Source: Roseovarius mucosus | GTDB taxonomy: Bacteria > Pseudomonadota > Alphaproteobacteria > Rhodobacterales > Rhodobacteraceae | Reading direction: 5' to 3' | Assembly (NCBI RefSeq): GCF_002080415.1 | Contig: NZ_CP020474.1 | Span: forward strand, 1,302,001-1,366,000 | Length of the DNA: 64,000 nt | Shown here: one piece after another, positions 1 through 9,669 of the stretch | Numbering within the stretch: position 1 is the stretch's first letter | Layout: each line of letters starts with the position of its first letter | Notes under the pieces: model-generated | Seen by the model: the letters and a program-made list of their open reading frames with translations, nothing else | What the model was told of the DNA's origin: nothing | Database searches by the model: none | Position numbers and translations under genes: made by a program

Positions 1-50
1 CCCCGCGCTCTTGCCGCATGTAGGCAGGAGACGGTGAAAAGGGGCAGGAT

Positions 51-986
51 ATGAAAATCGCCTTTCAGATGGACCCGATCGGGCCGATCAATATCAACGG
101 AGACAGCACCTTTCGCATCGCGGAAGAGGCGCAGGCGCGCGGCTATGAGCTGTTTTACTACACGCCCGACCGGCTGGCCTATGACGAGGGGCGGGTGACG
201 GCGCGGGGCTGGCCCCTGACCGTGCAACGGGTGCAGGGCGATCATTTTCGGCTGGGCGCAGAGCAAACAGTCGATCTGAGCACCTTCGATGTGGTCTGGC
301 TGCGCCAAGACCCGCCGTTCGATATGTTCTACATCACCACAACCCATATCCTGCAACGGCTGAGCCCCGGCACACTGGTGGCAAATGATCCGTTCTGGGT
401 GCGCAACTATCCTGAAAAGCTGCTGATTCTCGATTTCCCGCAACTCATGCCGCCCACGGCGATTGCCCGCGATCTCGAGACGATCCGCGCCTTTCGCGCA
501 CGGCATGGCGATGTGATCCTCAAGCCGCTTTACGGCAACGGCGGCGCGGGCGTGTTCCACCTGCCCGAGAGCGACCGCAACCTTGCCAGCCTGCATGAGA
601 TGTTCACCGGATTCAGCCGCGAGCCGCTCATCGTGCAAAAATACCTGCCCGCCGTCAGCAAGGGCGACAAACGGGTGATTCTGGTGGATGGCGAACCCAT
701 CGGGGCCATCAACCGCGTGCCCGCGCAGGGCGAGACGCGCTCAAACATGCATGTGGGCGGGCGCGCGGAAAAGGTCGAGCTGACCGCCCGCGACCGCGAG
801 ATTTGCGCCACCATCGGGCCGCTTTTGCGCGAGAAGGGGCAGATATTCGTCGGCATAGACGTGATCGGCGACTATCTCACCGAGATCAACGTGACCTCGC
901 CCACCGGCCTGCAAGAGCTGGAGCGGTTTGACGGCACCAATGGTGCCGGGCTGATCTGGGATGCAATCGCGACACGGCGGGGATGA
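51..986 (+). CDS. gshB: glutathione synthetase
   Basis: A 311-residue cytosolic ATP-grasp enzyme that joins glycine to gamma-glutamylcysteine with ATP, the last step of glutathione synthesis. The N-terminal substrate domain has the family opening [15 protein letters not shown] (residues 7-21). The ATP-grasp glycine loop GNGGAGVF is at 162-169 and the metal/nucleotide segment [10 protein letters not shown] lies near the C-terminus. Length matches the family. A GGGGCAGG ribosome site precedes the ATG. The next gene starts inside its stop codon (ATGA), so the two are translationally coupled. In related genomes yraN usually lies just upstream, but bases 1-50 are too short to show it. Confidence 0.96.
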   Translation: MKIAFQMDPIGPININGDSTFRIAEEAQARGYELFYYTPDRLAYDEGRVTARGWPLTVQRVQGDHFRLGAEQTVDLSTFDVVWLRQDPPFDMFYITTTHILQRLSPGTLVANDPFWVRNYPEKLLILDFPQLMPPTAIARDLETIRAFRARHGDVILKPLYGNGGAGVFHLPESDRNLASLHEMFTGFSREPLIVQKYLPAVSKGDKRVILVDGEPIGAINRVPAQGETRSNMHVGGRAEKVELTARDREICATIGPLLREKGQIFVGIDVIGDYLTEINVTSPTGLQELERFDGTNGAGLIWDAIATRRG

Positions 987-1861
987 GCTGGCAACTGCGC
1001 CTCTTGAACCGCCAGTTGCGCTGGTTCGAGAAGCCGGCGCTGGCGCGCCATGACAAGGACCGCCTCCGGCGGTCCTTTGCGTTCAAATCGCGGCTTTATT
1101 TTCATGCCCCCTTTGGCAGTTCCTTTCTGCGTGACACGCTAGACGGGGTGCCGGTGCAATGGGCGCGGGCCCGTGGTGCGCAACCTGCGCCCGTGATCCT
1201 CTATTTCCATGGCGGGGCCTATGTCTTTGGCACCTCGACCACGCATCGGGCGATGCTGGCCAAGCTCTCGGCGCTGACCGGGCTGCCCGCCTGTTTGCCC
1301 GATTACCGGCTGGCCCCCGAGCATCCTTTTCCGGCGCAGATCACGGATGCGCTGGCCACATACCGCGCGCTGAGGGCCAAGCAGGAGGTGATCATCGGTG
1401 GCGATAGCGCGGGCGGCGGGCTGGCGCTTGCGCTCTTGCATGAAATCCTTGCACAGGGTCTTGCCCCGCCCTTGGGCGTCTTTGCCTTTTCGCCCCTTAC
1501 CGATGTGACCTATTCCGGCGCGTCCGTCACCGAGAATGCCGCGCGCGATTGCGTGCTGTCGGCCAGCCGGGTCGCCGAGATGCTGGAGATGTTCTTGCGC
1601 GGGCAAGACCCTCGCGACCCGCGCGCCTCGCCTCTCTTTGGTGTGTTCACCGGCGCGCCGCCCGTGTGGATGACCGTGGGCGACACCGAGATCCTGCGCG
1701 ATGATACGCTGCGGATGCAGGCCGCGCTGGTGGCGCAGGGGGTGCAGAGCACACTCACAGTCGCGCCCGATCATCCGCATGTCTGGCCAATTTTCCACAA
1801 TATCCTGCCCGAGGCGCGCAGCACCCTGCGCGATCTGGCCGCCTGGATCAGGTCTCTTTGA
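983..1861 (+). CDS. alpha/beta hydrolase, hormone-sensitive-lipase type esterase
   Basis: A 292-residue alpha/beta hydrolase. The oxyanion-hole motif HGGAY is at residues 76-80 and the nucleophile elbow GDSAGG at 140-145 (Ser142). A downstream GDTEILRDD and DHPH supply likely catalytic Asp and His. This is the HSL/acetyl-hydrolase family, which cleaves short-chain esters; the real substrate is unknown. It overlaps gshB by four bases and so is probably co-translated with it. Its 3' end overlaps the convergent comM gene by 14 bases. No signal peptide is visible, so it is probably cytosolic. Confidence 0.88.
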   Translation: MSWQLRLLNRQLRWFEKPALARHDKDRLRRSFAFKSRLYFHAPFGSSFLRDTLDGVPVQWARARGAQPAPVILYFHGGAYVFGTSTTHRAMLAKLSALTGLPACLPDYRLAPEHPFPAQITDALATYRALRAKQEVIIGGDSAGGGLALALLHEILAQGLAPPLGVFAFSPLTDVTYSGASVTENAARDCVLSASRVAEMLEMFLRGQDPRDPRASPLFGVFTGAPPVWMTVGDTEILRDDTLRMQAALVAQGVQSTLTVAPDHPHVWPIFHNILPEARSTLRDLAAWIRSL

Positions 1862-3362
1862 CCCCGGCGATGCGAAAGCTGACCGCCTCGGCCACGTGCG
1901 GCAGGCGGACATCCACGGAGCCGTCAAGATCGGCGATGGTGCGCGCCACCCGCAACACCCGGTGATAGCCCCGCGCCGTAAGCCCAAAGCGGCTGGCAAC
2001 GCGCGTCACAAGGGCGCGCCCCTCGGCGTCCGGCGTGGCGACATCATCGAGCACCGCCCCTTCGGCATCAGCGTTGAGGCGCATATGGGCATGGCCCGCA
2101 TAGCGCGCCGCCTGCACCGCCCGCGCCCCCGCCACGCGGTTTGCGACCGTGGCCGAGGCATCGCCCGAGGCGGGCAGATCGAGATCGGTAAAGGCCACGG
2201 GCGGCACCTCGATCCGCAGATCAAAGCGGTCCATCAACGGGCCGGAAATGCGTCCGATGTAATCCTCGCCGCAGTTGGGCGCGCGTGAACAGGCGCGGTT
2301 GGGGTCGCTCAGATAGCCGCATTTGCAGGGGTTGGCGGCAGCGATCAGCATGAAACGGCAGGGATATTTCACATGCGCATTGGCGCGGGCGACCATCACC
2401 TCGCCGGTCTCGATCGGTTGGCGCAGGGTTTCCAGCACGGTGCGGGGAAATTCGGGAAACTCATCCATGAAGAGCACGCCGTTGTGCGCAAGGCTGATTT
2501 CCCCCGGCTTGGCGCTGCGCCCGCCGCCGACAATCGCGGCCATCGAGGCGGTGTGATGCGGCTCGCGAAAGGGGCGGGCGCGGTTGATGCCGCCCTCGGA
2601 CAAGAGCCCGGCAAGCGAATGGATCATCGAGGTCTCCAACGCCTCTGGCGCGGAAAGCGGCGGCAAGATGCCGGGCAGGCGCGCGGCCAGCATGGATTTG
2701 CCAGACCCCGGCGTGCCGATCATGATCAGGTGGTGACGGCCTGCCGCCGCAATTTCCAGCGCGCGTTTGGCGCGTTCCTGCCCTTTTACGTCGCGCAGGT
2801 CGCGGCCCTGTGGCGGTGCGATCACCTCGCCGGGGTCCGAGGCGGGGATCGGCGCCTGCCCGGTGTAGTGGCGTACCACATCCGAGAGCGACGCCGCCGC
2901 GATCACCTGCACCGCGCCGACCCAGGCCGCCTCGGGGCCGCAAGCCTTGGGGCAGAGCAGGATACGGTGTTCCTCAGCGGCAGCCATGGCGGCGGGCAAC
3001 GCGCCGATCACTGGCACCAGCGTGCCGTCGAGCGACAATTCCCCCAGCGCCGTTGTGCCCTCGGCGGCGTCATGCGGGATGATTTCGAGCGCTGCCAGAA
3101 GGGCGAGCGCGATGGGCAGGTCAAAATGGCTGCCCTCTTTCGGCATGTCGGCGGGCGAGAGGTTGATGGTGATGCGCCGCGACGGCAGGGCGATGGCCAT
3201 GGCCGAGAGCGCCGCGCGCACCCGGTCGCGCGCCTCGGACACCGCCTTGTCGGGCAGGCCCACGAGGGAAAAGGCGGGAACGCCCGGCGTGATGGCGCAT
3301 TGCACCTCGACGGGCTTGGCCTCGACCCCCTCAAAGGCCACGGTATAGGCGCGCGCGACCAT
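1848..3362 (-). CDS. comM: YifB/ComM family Mg-chelatase-like AAA+ ATPase
   Basis: A 504-residue protein with an N-terminal ChlI-like domain (about 1-165), an AAA+ core with Walker A GTPGSGKS at 216-223 and Walker B DEFPEF near 300, and a C-terminal Mg-chelatase helical domain. ComM homologues are hexameric DNA translocases that promote branch migration during integration of donor DNA in natural transformation. Length and domain order match the family. It converges on the upstream esterase gene and is divergent from rpiA. Other competence genes are not seen in this window. Confidence 0.93.
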   Translation of the reverse strand: MVARAYTVAFEGVEAKPVEVQCAITPGVPAFSLVGLPDKAVSEARDRVRAALSAMAIALPSRRITINLSPADMPKEGSHFDLPIALALLAALEIIPHDAAEGTTALGELSLDGTLVPVIGALPAAMAAAEEHRILLCPKACGPEAAWVGAVQVIAAASLSDVVRHYTGQAPIPASDPGEVIAPPQGRDLRDVKGQERAKRALEIAAAGRHHLIMIGTPGSGKSMLAARLPGILPPLSAPEALETSMIHSLAGLLSEGGINRARPFREPHHTASMAAIVGGGRSAKPGEISLAHNGVLFMDEFPEFPRTVLETLRQPIETGEVMVARANAHVKYPCRFMLIAAANPCKCGYLSDPNRACSRAPNCGEDYIGRISGPLMDRFDLRIEVPPVAFTDLDLPASGDASATVANRVAGARAVQAARYAGHAHMRLNADAEGAVLDDVATPDAEGRALVTRVASRFGLTARGYHRVLRVARTIADLDGSVDVRLPHVAEAVSFRIAGVKET

Positions 3363-3517
3363 GTGGTTCCCTATGCTTCTAACAAGGTTAATGCGTAGCG
3401 CGGCAGAGGTTTAAGAATGGTTAACGCTGGCTGCCCTTTGAAACCGGGCGAATTCGGTCTCGCACCTGCGCGGCATCTCTCTTATAACCCCTGCGAAACA
3501 GTCTGGGAGTCGCTGCC

Positions 3518-4306
3518 ATGACCGGAGAATTGTCGCCGATTGACAAGGCCAAATTCGTTGCCGCCAAGCGGTCGGTGGATTTCGTCGAGGACGGGATGCG
3601 CGTGGGCCTTGGCACCGGATCAACCGCCGCGTGGATGGTCCGCTGTCTGGGAGAGTTGGTGCGCGAGGGCGGCTTGCGCATTCGCGGCGTGCCGACATCG
3701 ACGCGCACGGCGGAACTGGCACGTGAGGTGGGGATCGAGGTTATCAGCCTGGATGAGGCGAAATGGCTCGACCTTACAATTGACGGGGCCGATGAATTTG
3801 ACAGCAATCTCAATCTGATCAAGGGCGGCGGCGGCGCGCTCTTGCAAGAAAAGATCGTGGCGACAGCCTCTGACCAGATGATCGTGATCGCCGATGTCGG
3901 CAAGGAGGTCGAGACGCTGGGCGCCTTCCCCCTGCCGGTAGAGGTGATCCCCTTTGGTTGGCAGACGACGAAATCGCTGGTCGAGGAACTCTTGATCAAT
4001 ATGGATGTGCTGGGGCGCGATGCCACGCTGCGGATGAATGGCGCGCGGCCCTTCATCACCGATGAGGGCAATTATATTCTCGATCTGCATCTGGGGCGGA
4101 TTGGGGCCGCGCATCAACTCTCGATGGCGCTCAATCAGATGCCGGGGGTGGTTGAAAACGGGCTTTTCCTCGATATCTGCGATGTGGTCATTCTGGGCTA
4201 TGGCGATGGCCGTGTGGAAACCCGCGACATCAACGAAGGCACCGTGGAGGAAGACCGGCTCGACTTTGTCGAGACCGACAATCTCTTTCGTGATCTGACG
4301 GATTGA
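3518..4306 (+). CDS. rpiA: ribose-5-phosphate isomerase A
   Basis: A 262-residue cytosolic enzyme interconverting ribose 5-phosphate and ribulose 5-phosphate in the pentose phosphate pathway. Diagnostic motifs are GTGSTA (32-37), DGADE (89-93) and the catalytic-base region KGGGGALLQEK (102-112). Length is slightly above the E. coli enzyme. A GGGAG ribosome site precedes the ATG. gor begins seven bases after its stop, so the two are probably one transcript. That pairs an NADPH-generating pathway gene with the NADPH-using glutathione reductase. Confidence 0.96.
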   Translation: MTGELSPIDKAKFVAAKRSVDFVEDGMRVGLGTGSTAAWMVRCLGELVREGGLRIRGVPTSTRTAELAREVGIEVISLDEAKWLDLTIDGADEFDSNLNLIKGGGGALLQEKIVATASDQMIVIADVGKEVETLGAFPLPVEVIPFGWQTTKSLVEELLINMDVLGRDATLRMNGARPFITDEGNYILDLHLGRIGAAHQLSMALNQMPGVVENGLFLDICDVVILGYGDGRVETRDINEGTVEEDRLDFVETDNLFRDLTD

Positions 4307-4313
4307 GGGGACG

Positions 4314-5675
4314 ATGATGAGCGAATTCGACTACGACCTTTTCGTGATCGGCGGCGGGTCTGGCGGCGTGCGCGCGGCGCGGGTGGCGGCACAGGGTGGC
4401 GCGCGCGTCGCCTTGGCCGAAGAGGATCGCTATGGCGGCACCTGCGTCATTCGCGGCTGTGTGCCCAAGAAACTGATGGTCTTTGCCTCGGAATATCGCG
4501 GGGCTATGGCCGATGCGCAGGCCTATGGCTGGACAGTGCATGCGGGCGGGTTCGATTGGGTCACCTTCCGCGACAAGCTGCATACCGAGTTGGACCGGCT
4601 CGAAGGGGTCTATCGCGGTATTCTGAAAAACAACGGGGTCGAGACTTATGATAGCCGGGCGCGCCTTGTTGATCCGCATACGGTGGAACTGGCCGACGGC
4701 ACGCGGCGGAGCGCCAAACACATCCTCATCGCCACTGGCGGGCGGCCCGTGAAACCCGATCTGCCGGGGGCGGAGCATGCGATCACCAGCAATGAGATCT
4801 TTCATCTAGAGCGGCTGCCCAAGTCGATCCTGATCGTCGGCGGCGGCTATATCGCGTGTGAATTCGCCTGTATTCTCAACGGTTTGGGGGTCAAGGTCAC
4901 GCAGTTCTATCGCGGCGCGCAAATTCTGCGCGGCTTTGACGAAGAGGCGCGCGGGCTGGTCTCGGACGAGATGATCGCCTCGGGGATCACCCTGCATCTG
5001 GGCACCAATATCGAGACGATGGAGCCCGTCGACGGCGGCTATCGCGTGACCGGCACCAATGGCAGCGAGGCGGTGTTTGAACAGGTGATGTTCGCAACCG
5101 GGCGCGCGCCCAACACGGAAAATCTGGGGCTTGAGGCCGCAGGCGTGTCCGTGGGCCGCAAGGGCGAGATTGTCGTGGATGCCTATAGCCAGACCGGCGT
5201 GCCCTCGGTCTATGCGATTGGCGATGTGACCGACCGTGTGAACCTCACGCCGGTGGCCATCCGCGAGGGCATGGCCTTTGTGGAAACGGTGTTCAACGGC
5301 AACCCGACGCCGGTGGACCATGATCTGATCCCCACCGCGATTTTCACCCAACCCGAGATGGGCACCGTGGGCCTGAGCGAAGAAGCCGCGCGCGAGCAAG
5401 AGCCGATCGAGGTCTATGCCACCTCGTTCCGGCCCATGCAGACGGCCTTTGCCGGGCGACCCGACCGGGTGTTGATGAAACTGATCGTAAGCCAGGCCAC
5501 CCGCAAGGTGCTGGGGTGTCATATCGTCGCTCCGGGTGCGGGCGAGATGATCCAAATGGCGGGGATCGCCGTCAAGATGGGCGCGACAAAAGAAGACTTC
5601 GACCGCACCGTAGCGGTGCATCCGACCATGTCGGAAGAGCTTGTAACGATGAAAACGCCTGTGCGCACCGCTTGA
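4314..5675 (+). CDS. gor: glutathione-disulfide reductase
   Basis: A 453-residue FAD- and NADPH-dependent reductase that returns oxidised glutathione to the thiol form. The FAD-binding GGGSGGVRAAR is at 13-23 and the redox-active disulfide CVIRGC at 44-49. The NAD(P) fold GGGYIACEFA lies mid-protein and the C-terminal acid/base motif HPTMSEE starts at His436. The start could be either of two adjacent ATGs (4314 or 4317); the second has better spacing from the GAGGGG ribosome site. It is close behind rpiA, and gshB lies 3 kb upstream, giving a local glutathione theme. Confidence 0.94.
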   Translation: MMSEFDYDLFVIGGGSGGVRAARVAAQGGARVALAEEDRYGGTCVIRGCVPKKLMVFASEYRGAMADAQAYGWTVHAGGFDWVTFRDKLHTELDRLEGVYRGILKNNGVETYDSRARLVDPHTVELADGTRRSAKHILIATGGRPVKPDLPGAEHAITSNEIFHLERLPKSILIVGGGYIACEFACILNGLGVKVTQFYRGAQILRGFDEEARGLVSDEMIASGITLHLGTNIETMEPVDGGYRVTGTNGSEAVFEQVMFATGRAPNTENLGLEAAGVSVGRKGEIVVDAYSQTGVPSVYAIGDVTDRVNLTPVAIREGMAFVETVFNGNPTPVDHDLIPTAIFTQPEMGTVGLSEEAAREQEPIEVYATSFRPMQTAFAGRPDRVLMKLIVSQATRKVLGCHIVAPGAGEMIQMAGIAVKMGATKEDFDRTVAVHPTMSEELVTMKTPVRTA

Positions 5676-5682
5676 TTTTTCG

Positions 5683-5697
5683 CCTGTGCTGCACAGG
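5683..5697. promoter_or_regulatory. perfect 15-base palindrome between gor and hflK
   Basis: CCTGTGCTGCACAGG is a seven-base perfect inverted repeat around one central T in the 69-base gap between gor and hflK. It could be a dimeric regulator site for the hflKC operon or a short RNA hairpin. No factor can be assigned from sequence. Confidence 0.35.
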
Positions 5698-5744
5698 TTG
5701 TGAAACGGGCCGGGAACGGCAGGACAACAAGGGAAGACAAACGT

Positions 5745-6896
5745 ATGGCTGGAAACTCTGGCGGCCCATGGGGCGGCGGCGGAAATTCGGGCGGCGGCGG
5801 CGATGACCGCGACCGCAATGGTGGGGGTGGCAGGCGTCCCCCAGAGGGAGGACCGCAGCTGCCCGAAATCGACGAGTTGGTGCGCAAGGGTCAGGATCAG
5901 CTTCGGGTTCTCATGGGGGGGCGCGGCGGCGGCAACAAGGGCGGTGGCACCGGTGGCGAAGGCGGGCCACAGTTCGGCAAGGGCACCATTGGCCTTGCGG
6001 CCTTGGGTGCAGTCGCGCTCTGGGTCTTTGCCAGCGTCTATACGGTCAAGCCCGAAGAGCAATCGGTCGAGCTCTTCTTGGGGGCCTACTACAAGACCGG
6101 CAATCCCGGTCTGAACTTTGCCCCATGGCCCATTGTGACGGCTGAAATCGTCAATGTGACCTCGGAACGGACCGAGGATATCGGTCGCAGCACCGGCGGG
6201 CGTGAAGGCGGGCTGATGCTGACCACCGATGCCAATATCGTCGATATCGGCTTTCAGGTGGTTTGGAACATTTCCGACCCGGCAAAACTGCTCTTCAACA
6301 TCCGCGATCCGCAACTGACGGTGCAGGCGGTGTCGGAATCCGTGATGCGCGAGATCATCGCGGCGTCCAATCTGGCCCCCATCCTCAACCGGGATCGTGG
6401 GATCATCGCCGACACAGCGATGCGCAACATCCAAGAGGCGCTTGATGAATATGACAGCGGGATTCAGGTGGTGCGGGTCAACCTCGACAAGGCCGATCCG
6501 CCGCGCGAGGTGATCGACAGCTTCCGCGAAGTGCAGGCCGCCGAACAGGAACGCGACCGTTTGCAACGGCAGGCGGATGCCTATGCCAACCGGGCGCTGG
6601 CAGAAGCGCGCGGTCAAGCCGCCCAGATCCTAGAGGATTCAGAAGGCTACCGCGCCCGCGTCGTCAACGAGGCACAGGGTGACGCGAGCCGCTTCACCTC
6701 GGTTCTCGAAGAATACGCCAAGGCACCGGATGTGACGCGCAAACGTCTTTATATCGAGACAATGGAGCGGGTTCTTGGCGGTATCGACAAGACCATTCTC
6801 GACAGTTCCATCGTCGGCAGCGAAGGCGGCAACGGGGTTGTGCCCTATCTGCCGCTGAACGAACTGCGCCGCTCTACGACAGAACAGGGGAACTAA
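5745..6896 (+). CDS. hflK: HflK, FtsH modulator (SPFH family)
   Basis: A 383-residue bitopic inner-membrane protein. The first 65 residues are Gly/Asn-rich and cytoplasmic, one membrane segment follows (GLAALGAVALWVFASVYTV), then a periplasmic SPFH/band-7 domain and a long Glu/Arg/Ala-rich coiled-coil region. HflK and HflC form a large complex around the FtsH protease that controls membrane-protein degradation. The start chosen is ATG 5745 behind an AGGGAAG ribosome site; a GTG 45 bases upstream in frame has none. hflC follows four bases after the stop. Confidence 0.94.
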   Translation: MAGNSGGPWGGGGNSGGGGDDRDRNGGGGRRPPEGGPQLPEIDELVRKGQDQLRVLMGGRGGGNKGGGTGGEGGPQFGKGTIGLAALGAVALWVFASVYTVKPEEQSVELFLGAYYKTGNPGLNFAPWPIVTAEIVNVTSERTEDIGRSTGGREGGLMLTTDANIVDIGFQVVWNISDPAKLLFNIRDPQLTVQAVSESVMREIIAASNLAPILNRDRGIIADTAMRNIQEALDEYDSGIQVVRVNLDKADPPREVIDSFREVQAAEQERDRLQRQADAYANRALAEARGQAAQILEDSEGYRARVVNEAQGDASRFTSVLEEYAKAPDVTRKRLYIETMERVLGGIDKTILDSSIVGSEGGNGVVPYLPLNELRRSTTEQGN

Positions 6897-6900
6897 GATC

Positions 6901-7770
6901 ATGACCAAATTTCTAATCCCTCTTGTGGTCGTTCTGGGCTTTTTGGGTCTCTCTTCGGTCTTTGTGGTCGATGAGCGCGAAAAGGTTCTGGTGCTGCAAT
7001 TCGGCCAGATCAAATCCGTCAAGGAAGAACCGGGCCTCTCCTTCAAGATCCCCTTCATTCAGGAGGTGGTGCGCTATGATGACCGCATCCTGTCGCTCGA
7101 TACCGACACCATCGAGGTGACGCCGTCGGATGACCGCCGTCTTGTGGTCGATGCCTTTGCGCGTTACCGCATCCGCGACGCGGTGCAGTTCCGTCAGGCC
7201 GTCGGCGTGGGCGGGGTGCGTCTGGCCGAGGATCGTCTGTCATCCATTCTCAACGCGCAGATCCGCGAAGTTCTGGGTGCCGATCAGGTGACGTCCGATA
7301 CGATCCTGTCCGAAGATCGGCGCGAATTGATGCGCCGCATCCAGCGGCAGGCACAGACCAGTGCGGCGGGCCTTGGCCTTGACGTGGTGGATGTGCGGCT
7401 CAAGCAGACCAACCTGCCCGAGCAGAACCTCGAGGCAACGTTTGCCCGGATGCGCGCCGAGCGCGAGCGGGAAGCCGCCGACGAGATCGCCCGTGGTAAC
7501 GAGGCCGCACAGCGCGTGCGCGCCCTTGCCGACCGGACCGTGACCGAGACGCTCTCGGATGCCGAGCGTGAAGCGCAGGTGATCCGAGGCGAGGCCGACG
7601 CCGAACGCAACGCGATCTTTGCCGAGGCTTTCGGTGCCGACCCCGAGTTCTTTGCCTTCTACCGCTCGCTCGAAGCCTATGAAAAGGCGCTGCAAGGCAA
7701 CAATTCTTCGATGGTAATGACACCGGACAGCGAATTCTTTGACTATCTCAAGTCGGGAAGCGCGCCATAA
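6901..7770 (+). CDS. hflC: HflC, FtsH modulator (SPFH family)
   Basis: A 289-residue partner of HflK with an N-terminal membrane anchor (residues 4-20), the SPFH/band-7 domain with the family segment DDRILSLDTD, and a charged coiled-coil region from about 170. It belongs to the HflKC-FtsH quality-control complex in the inner membrane. Four bases separate it from hflK, and its TAA stop overlaps the ATG of the next gene (TAATG), so hflK-hflC-DUF2065 form one operon. Confidence 0.95.
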   Translation: MTKFLIPLVVVLGFLGLSSVFVVDEREKVLVLQFGQIKSVKEEPGLSFKIPFIQEVVRYDDRILSLDTDTIEVTPSDDRRLVVDAFARYRIRDAVQFRQAVGVGGVRLAEDRLSSILNAQIREVLGADQVTSDTILSEDRRELMRRIQRQAQTSAAGLGLDVVDVRLKQTNLPEQNLEATFARMRAEREREAADEIARGNEAAQRVRALADRTVTETLSDAEREAQVIRGEADAERNAIFAEAFGADPEFFAFYRSLEAYEKALQGNNSSMVMTPDSEFFDYLKSGSAP

Positions 7771-7967
7771 TGCTCGAAACCGCGCTTCTTGCATTGGGAC
7801 TGGTGCTGATTGTGGAGGGGCTGGTCTATGCACTGGCCCCTTCGCTTATTGAACAGATGCTTGTGGCCCTGTCGGCGCTGCCCGTCGAGGCGCGGCGCCT
7901 CATGGGGGCGATTGCGCTGGTGCTGGGGCTGATCCTTGTCTGGGCGGCCAAGACGCTTGGCGCTTGA
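7770..7967 (+). CDS. DUF2065 (YjeT-like) small membrane protein
   Basis: A 65-residue protein with two hydrophobic helices (residues 4-22 and 43-61) joined by a short loop. This is the DUF2065/YjeT family that accompanies hflKC in many proteobacteria. Function is unknown; position suggests a minor subunit or modulator of the HflKC-FtsH assembly. It overlaps the hflC stop by one base. Confidence 0.85.
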   Translation: MLETALLALGLVLIVEGLVYALAPSLIEQMLVALSALPVEARRLMGAIALVLGLILVWAAKTLGA

Positions 7968-8099
7968 TCTTGGTCCGCCAAAACGGTCACATGGATGTGA
8001 ATTGATCCCGCAAACTTTGCGATCCGGCAAAGACCACCTACATTCCAGTGCAAGAGGGCGCGCGTGCCGCCCGATGCACGAACCAAAGGAGACATTGGT

Positions 8100-9575
8100 G
8101 TGAACACCCAAACGATTTCCACAACACGATCCCTGCCCAGCGGCCTGCGGGCTCTTTGGGTCATGGCCCTGATGGTTGGGCTGTTGATCGCTCAGGCAAT
8201 GGCCGCCTCAGCACGGCCCGACAGCTTTGCCGATCTTGCGGACAAAATCAGCCCGGCGGTGGTGAACATCACAACGTCAACCGTGGTCGAACGGGGCACC
8301 GGCCCCTCGCCCATCGTGCCCGAAGGCTCGCCCTTCGAAGACTTCTTCGAGCAGTTCCGCGACCGTCTGGGCGAAGGTGACCGGCCACAGCGTTCCTCAG
8401 CGCTTGGGTCCGGCTTTGTGATTTCCGAAGATGGGTTTGTGGTCACGAACAACCACGTGATCGAAAGCGCGGATGAAATCATCATCGAATTCTTTTCCGG
8501 TGAAACCCTTGCCGCCGAGGTGATCGGCACCGACCCCAAGACCGATATCGCCCTGCTCAAGGTCAAGGCGGATAAACCGCTGCCTTTCGTCAGCTTTGGC
8601 GACAGTGACACCGCCCGCGTGGGCGATTGGGTGCTGGCCATGGGCAACCCGCTGGGTCAGGGGTTCTCGCTGTCTGCGGGCATCGTTTCGGCGCGCAACC
8701 GCGCGCTCAGCGGCACCTATGACGACTTTATTCAGACCGACGCGGCCATCAACCGGGGCAACTCGGGCGGGCCGCTCTTTAATCTCGACGGTCAGGTCGT
8801 GGGCGTGAACACTGCCATCCTCAGCCCCACCGGCGGCTCTATCGGTATCGGTTTCTCCATGGCCTCGAATGTGGTCAAGCGCGTGGTCGATCAGTTGCAG
8901 GAATTCGGGGAAACACGGCGCGGCTGGCTGGGCGTACGGATTCAGGACGTCACAGCCGATGTGGCCGAGGCGATGGGGCTTGAGAAAGCCGCCGGTGCCC
9001 TTGTGACGGATGTACCCGAAGGCCCCGCAGCCGATGCCGGTATGCTGGCCGGTGACGTGATCACGTCCTTTGACGGGCAGGATGTGTCCGACACCCGCAG
9101 CCTTGTGCGCACCGTGGGCAATACCGAGGTGGGCAAGACCGTGCGCGTCGTGGTCTTCCGTGAGGGCAAAACAACCACGCTCAAGATCACATTGGGCCGC
9201 CGCGAAGAGGCCGAAGGTGCCATTCCCGTGGCCCAGCCCGGCGAGGAGGCCACACCCGAGGCACCCGTAGAAAAGACCATTTTGGGCCTCACGCTGACCC
9301 CGCTCAGTGACGAGCTGCGTGCGCAGCTTGAGCTGGACAATTCGGCAACGGGCCTTGTCGTGGTGAATATCGACGAGCTGTCCGAGGCCTACGAAAAAGG
9401 TCTGCGCGCGGGCGATGTGATCACCGAGGCCGGACAACAAAAAGTGGCCAGCATCTCTGATCTTGACGACCGCATCGCCGAGGCCAAAGAGGCCGGGCGC
9501 AAATCCCTGCTGATGCTGGTGCGCAGCGGTGGCGATCCGCGGTTCGTGGCGCTTTCGATCGAAGATAACAAGTAA
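8100..9575 (+). CDS. degP: DegP/Do-like periplasmic serine endoprotease
   Basis: A 491-residue periplasmic protease of the HtrA family. It has a signal peptide (residues about 15-37), a trypsin-like domain with His119 (TNNHV), Asp149 (KTDIALL) and Ser222 (GNSGGP), then two PDZ domains. It degrades or refolds damaged envelope proteins. The GTG at 8100 is chosen because AGGAGA sits seven bases before it; an in-frame GTG at 8064 has no such site. Placement after hflKC groups two envelope quality-control systems. A strong terminator follows. Confidence 0.93.
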   Translation: MNTQTISTTRSLPSGLRALWVMALMVGLLIAQAMAASARPDSFADLADKISPAVVNITTSTVVERGTGPSPIVPEGSPFEDFFEQFRDRLGEGDRPQRSSALGSGFVISEDGFVVTNNHVIESADEIIIEFFSGETLAAEVIGTDPKTDIALLKVKADKPLPFVSFGDSDTARVGDWVLAMGNPLGQGFSLSAGIVSARNRALSGTYDDFIQTDAAINRGNSGGPLFNLDGQVVGVNTAILSPTGGSIGIGFSMASNVVKRVVDQLQEFGETRRGWLGVRIQDVTADVAEAMGLEKAAGALVTDVPEGPAADAGMLAGDVITSFDGQDVSDTRSLVRTVGNTEVGKTVRVVVFREGKTTTLKITLGRREEAEGAIPVAQPGEEATPEAPVEKTILGLTLTPLSDELRAQLELDNSATGLVVVNIDELSEAYEKGLRAGDVITEAGQQKVASISDLDDRIAEAKEAGRKSLLMLVRSGGDPRFVALSIEDNK

Positions 9576-9596
9576 ACGCCCCTGACCATGGGCCGC

Positions 9597-9626
9597 AAAG
9601 GCACCCCGATCCGGGGTGCCTTTTTC
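9597..9626 (+). terminator. rho-independent terminator of degP
   Basis: A nine-base perfect stem (GGCACCCCG / CGGGGTGCC, 9600-9620) with a three-base loop is followed directly by TTTTT. This separates the hflKC-degP region from the flagellar genes. Confidence 0.92.
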
Positions 9627-9669
9627 ATTGCGCCGGGCGCATATCGTCTGGCCGCGCCCAGCCTGCGCT

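Noticed and set aside
1..50. 3' end of an upstream gene such as yraN
   Set aside because: Stops occur in more than one frame within 40 bases and the remnant is too short to identify.
3412..3425. CtrA-type site TTAA-N-TTAA before rpiA
   Set aside because: The two TTAA units are six bases apart rather than seven, and the gene is not a usual CtrA target.
4806..6617. A 600-residue open frame on the minus strand opposite gor and hflK
   Set aside because: It is the mirror of high-GC plus-strand coding DNA, crosses two well-identified genes and resembles no protein family.
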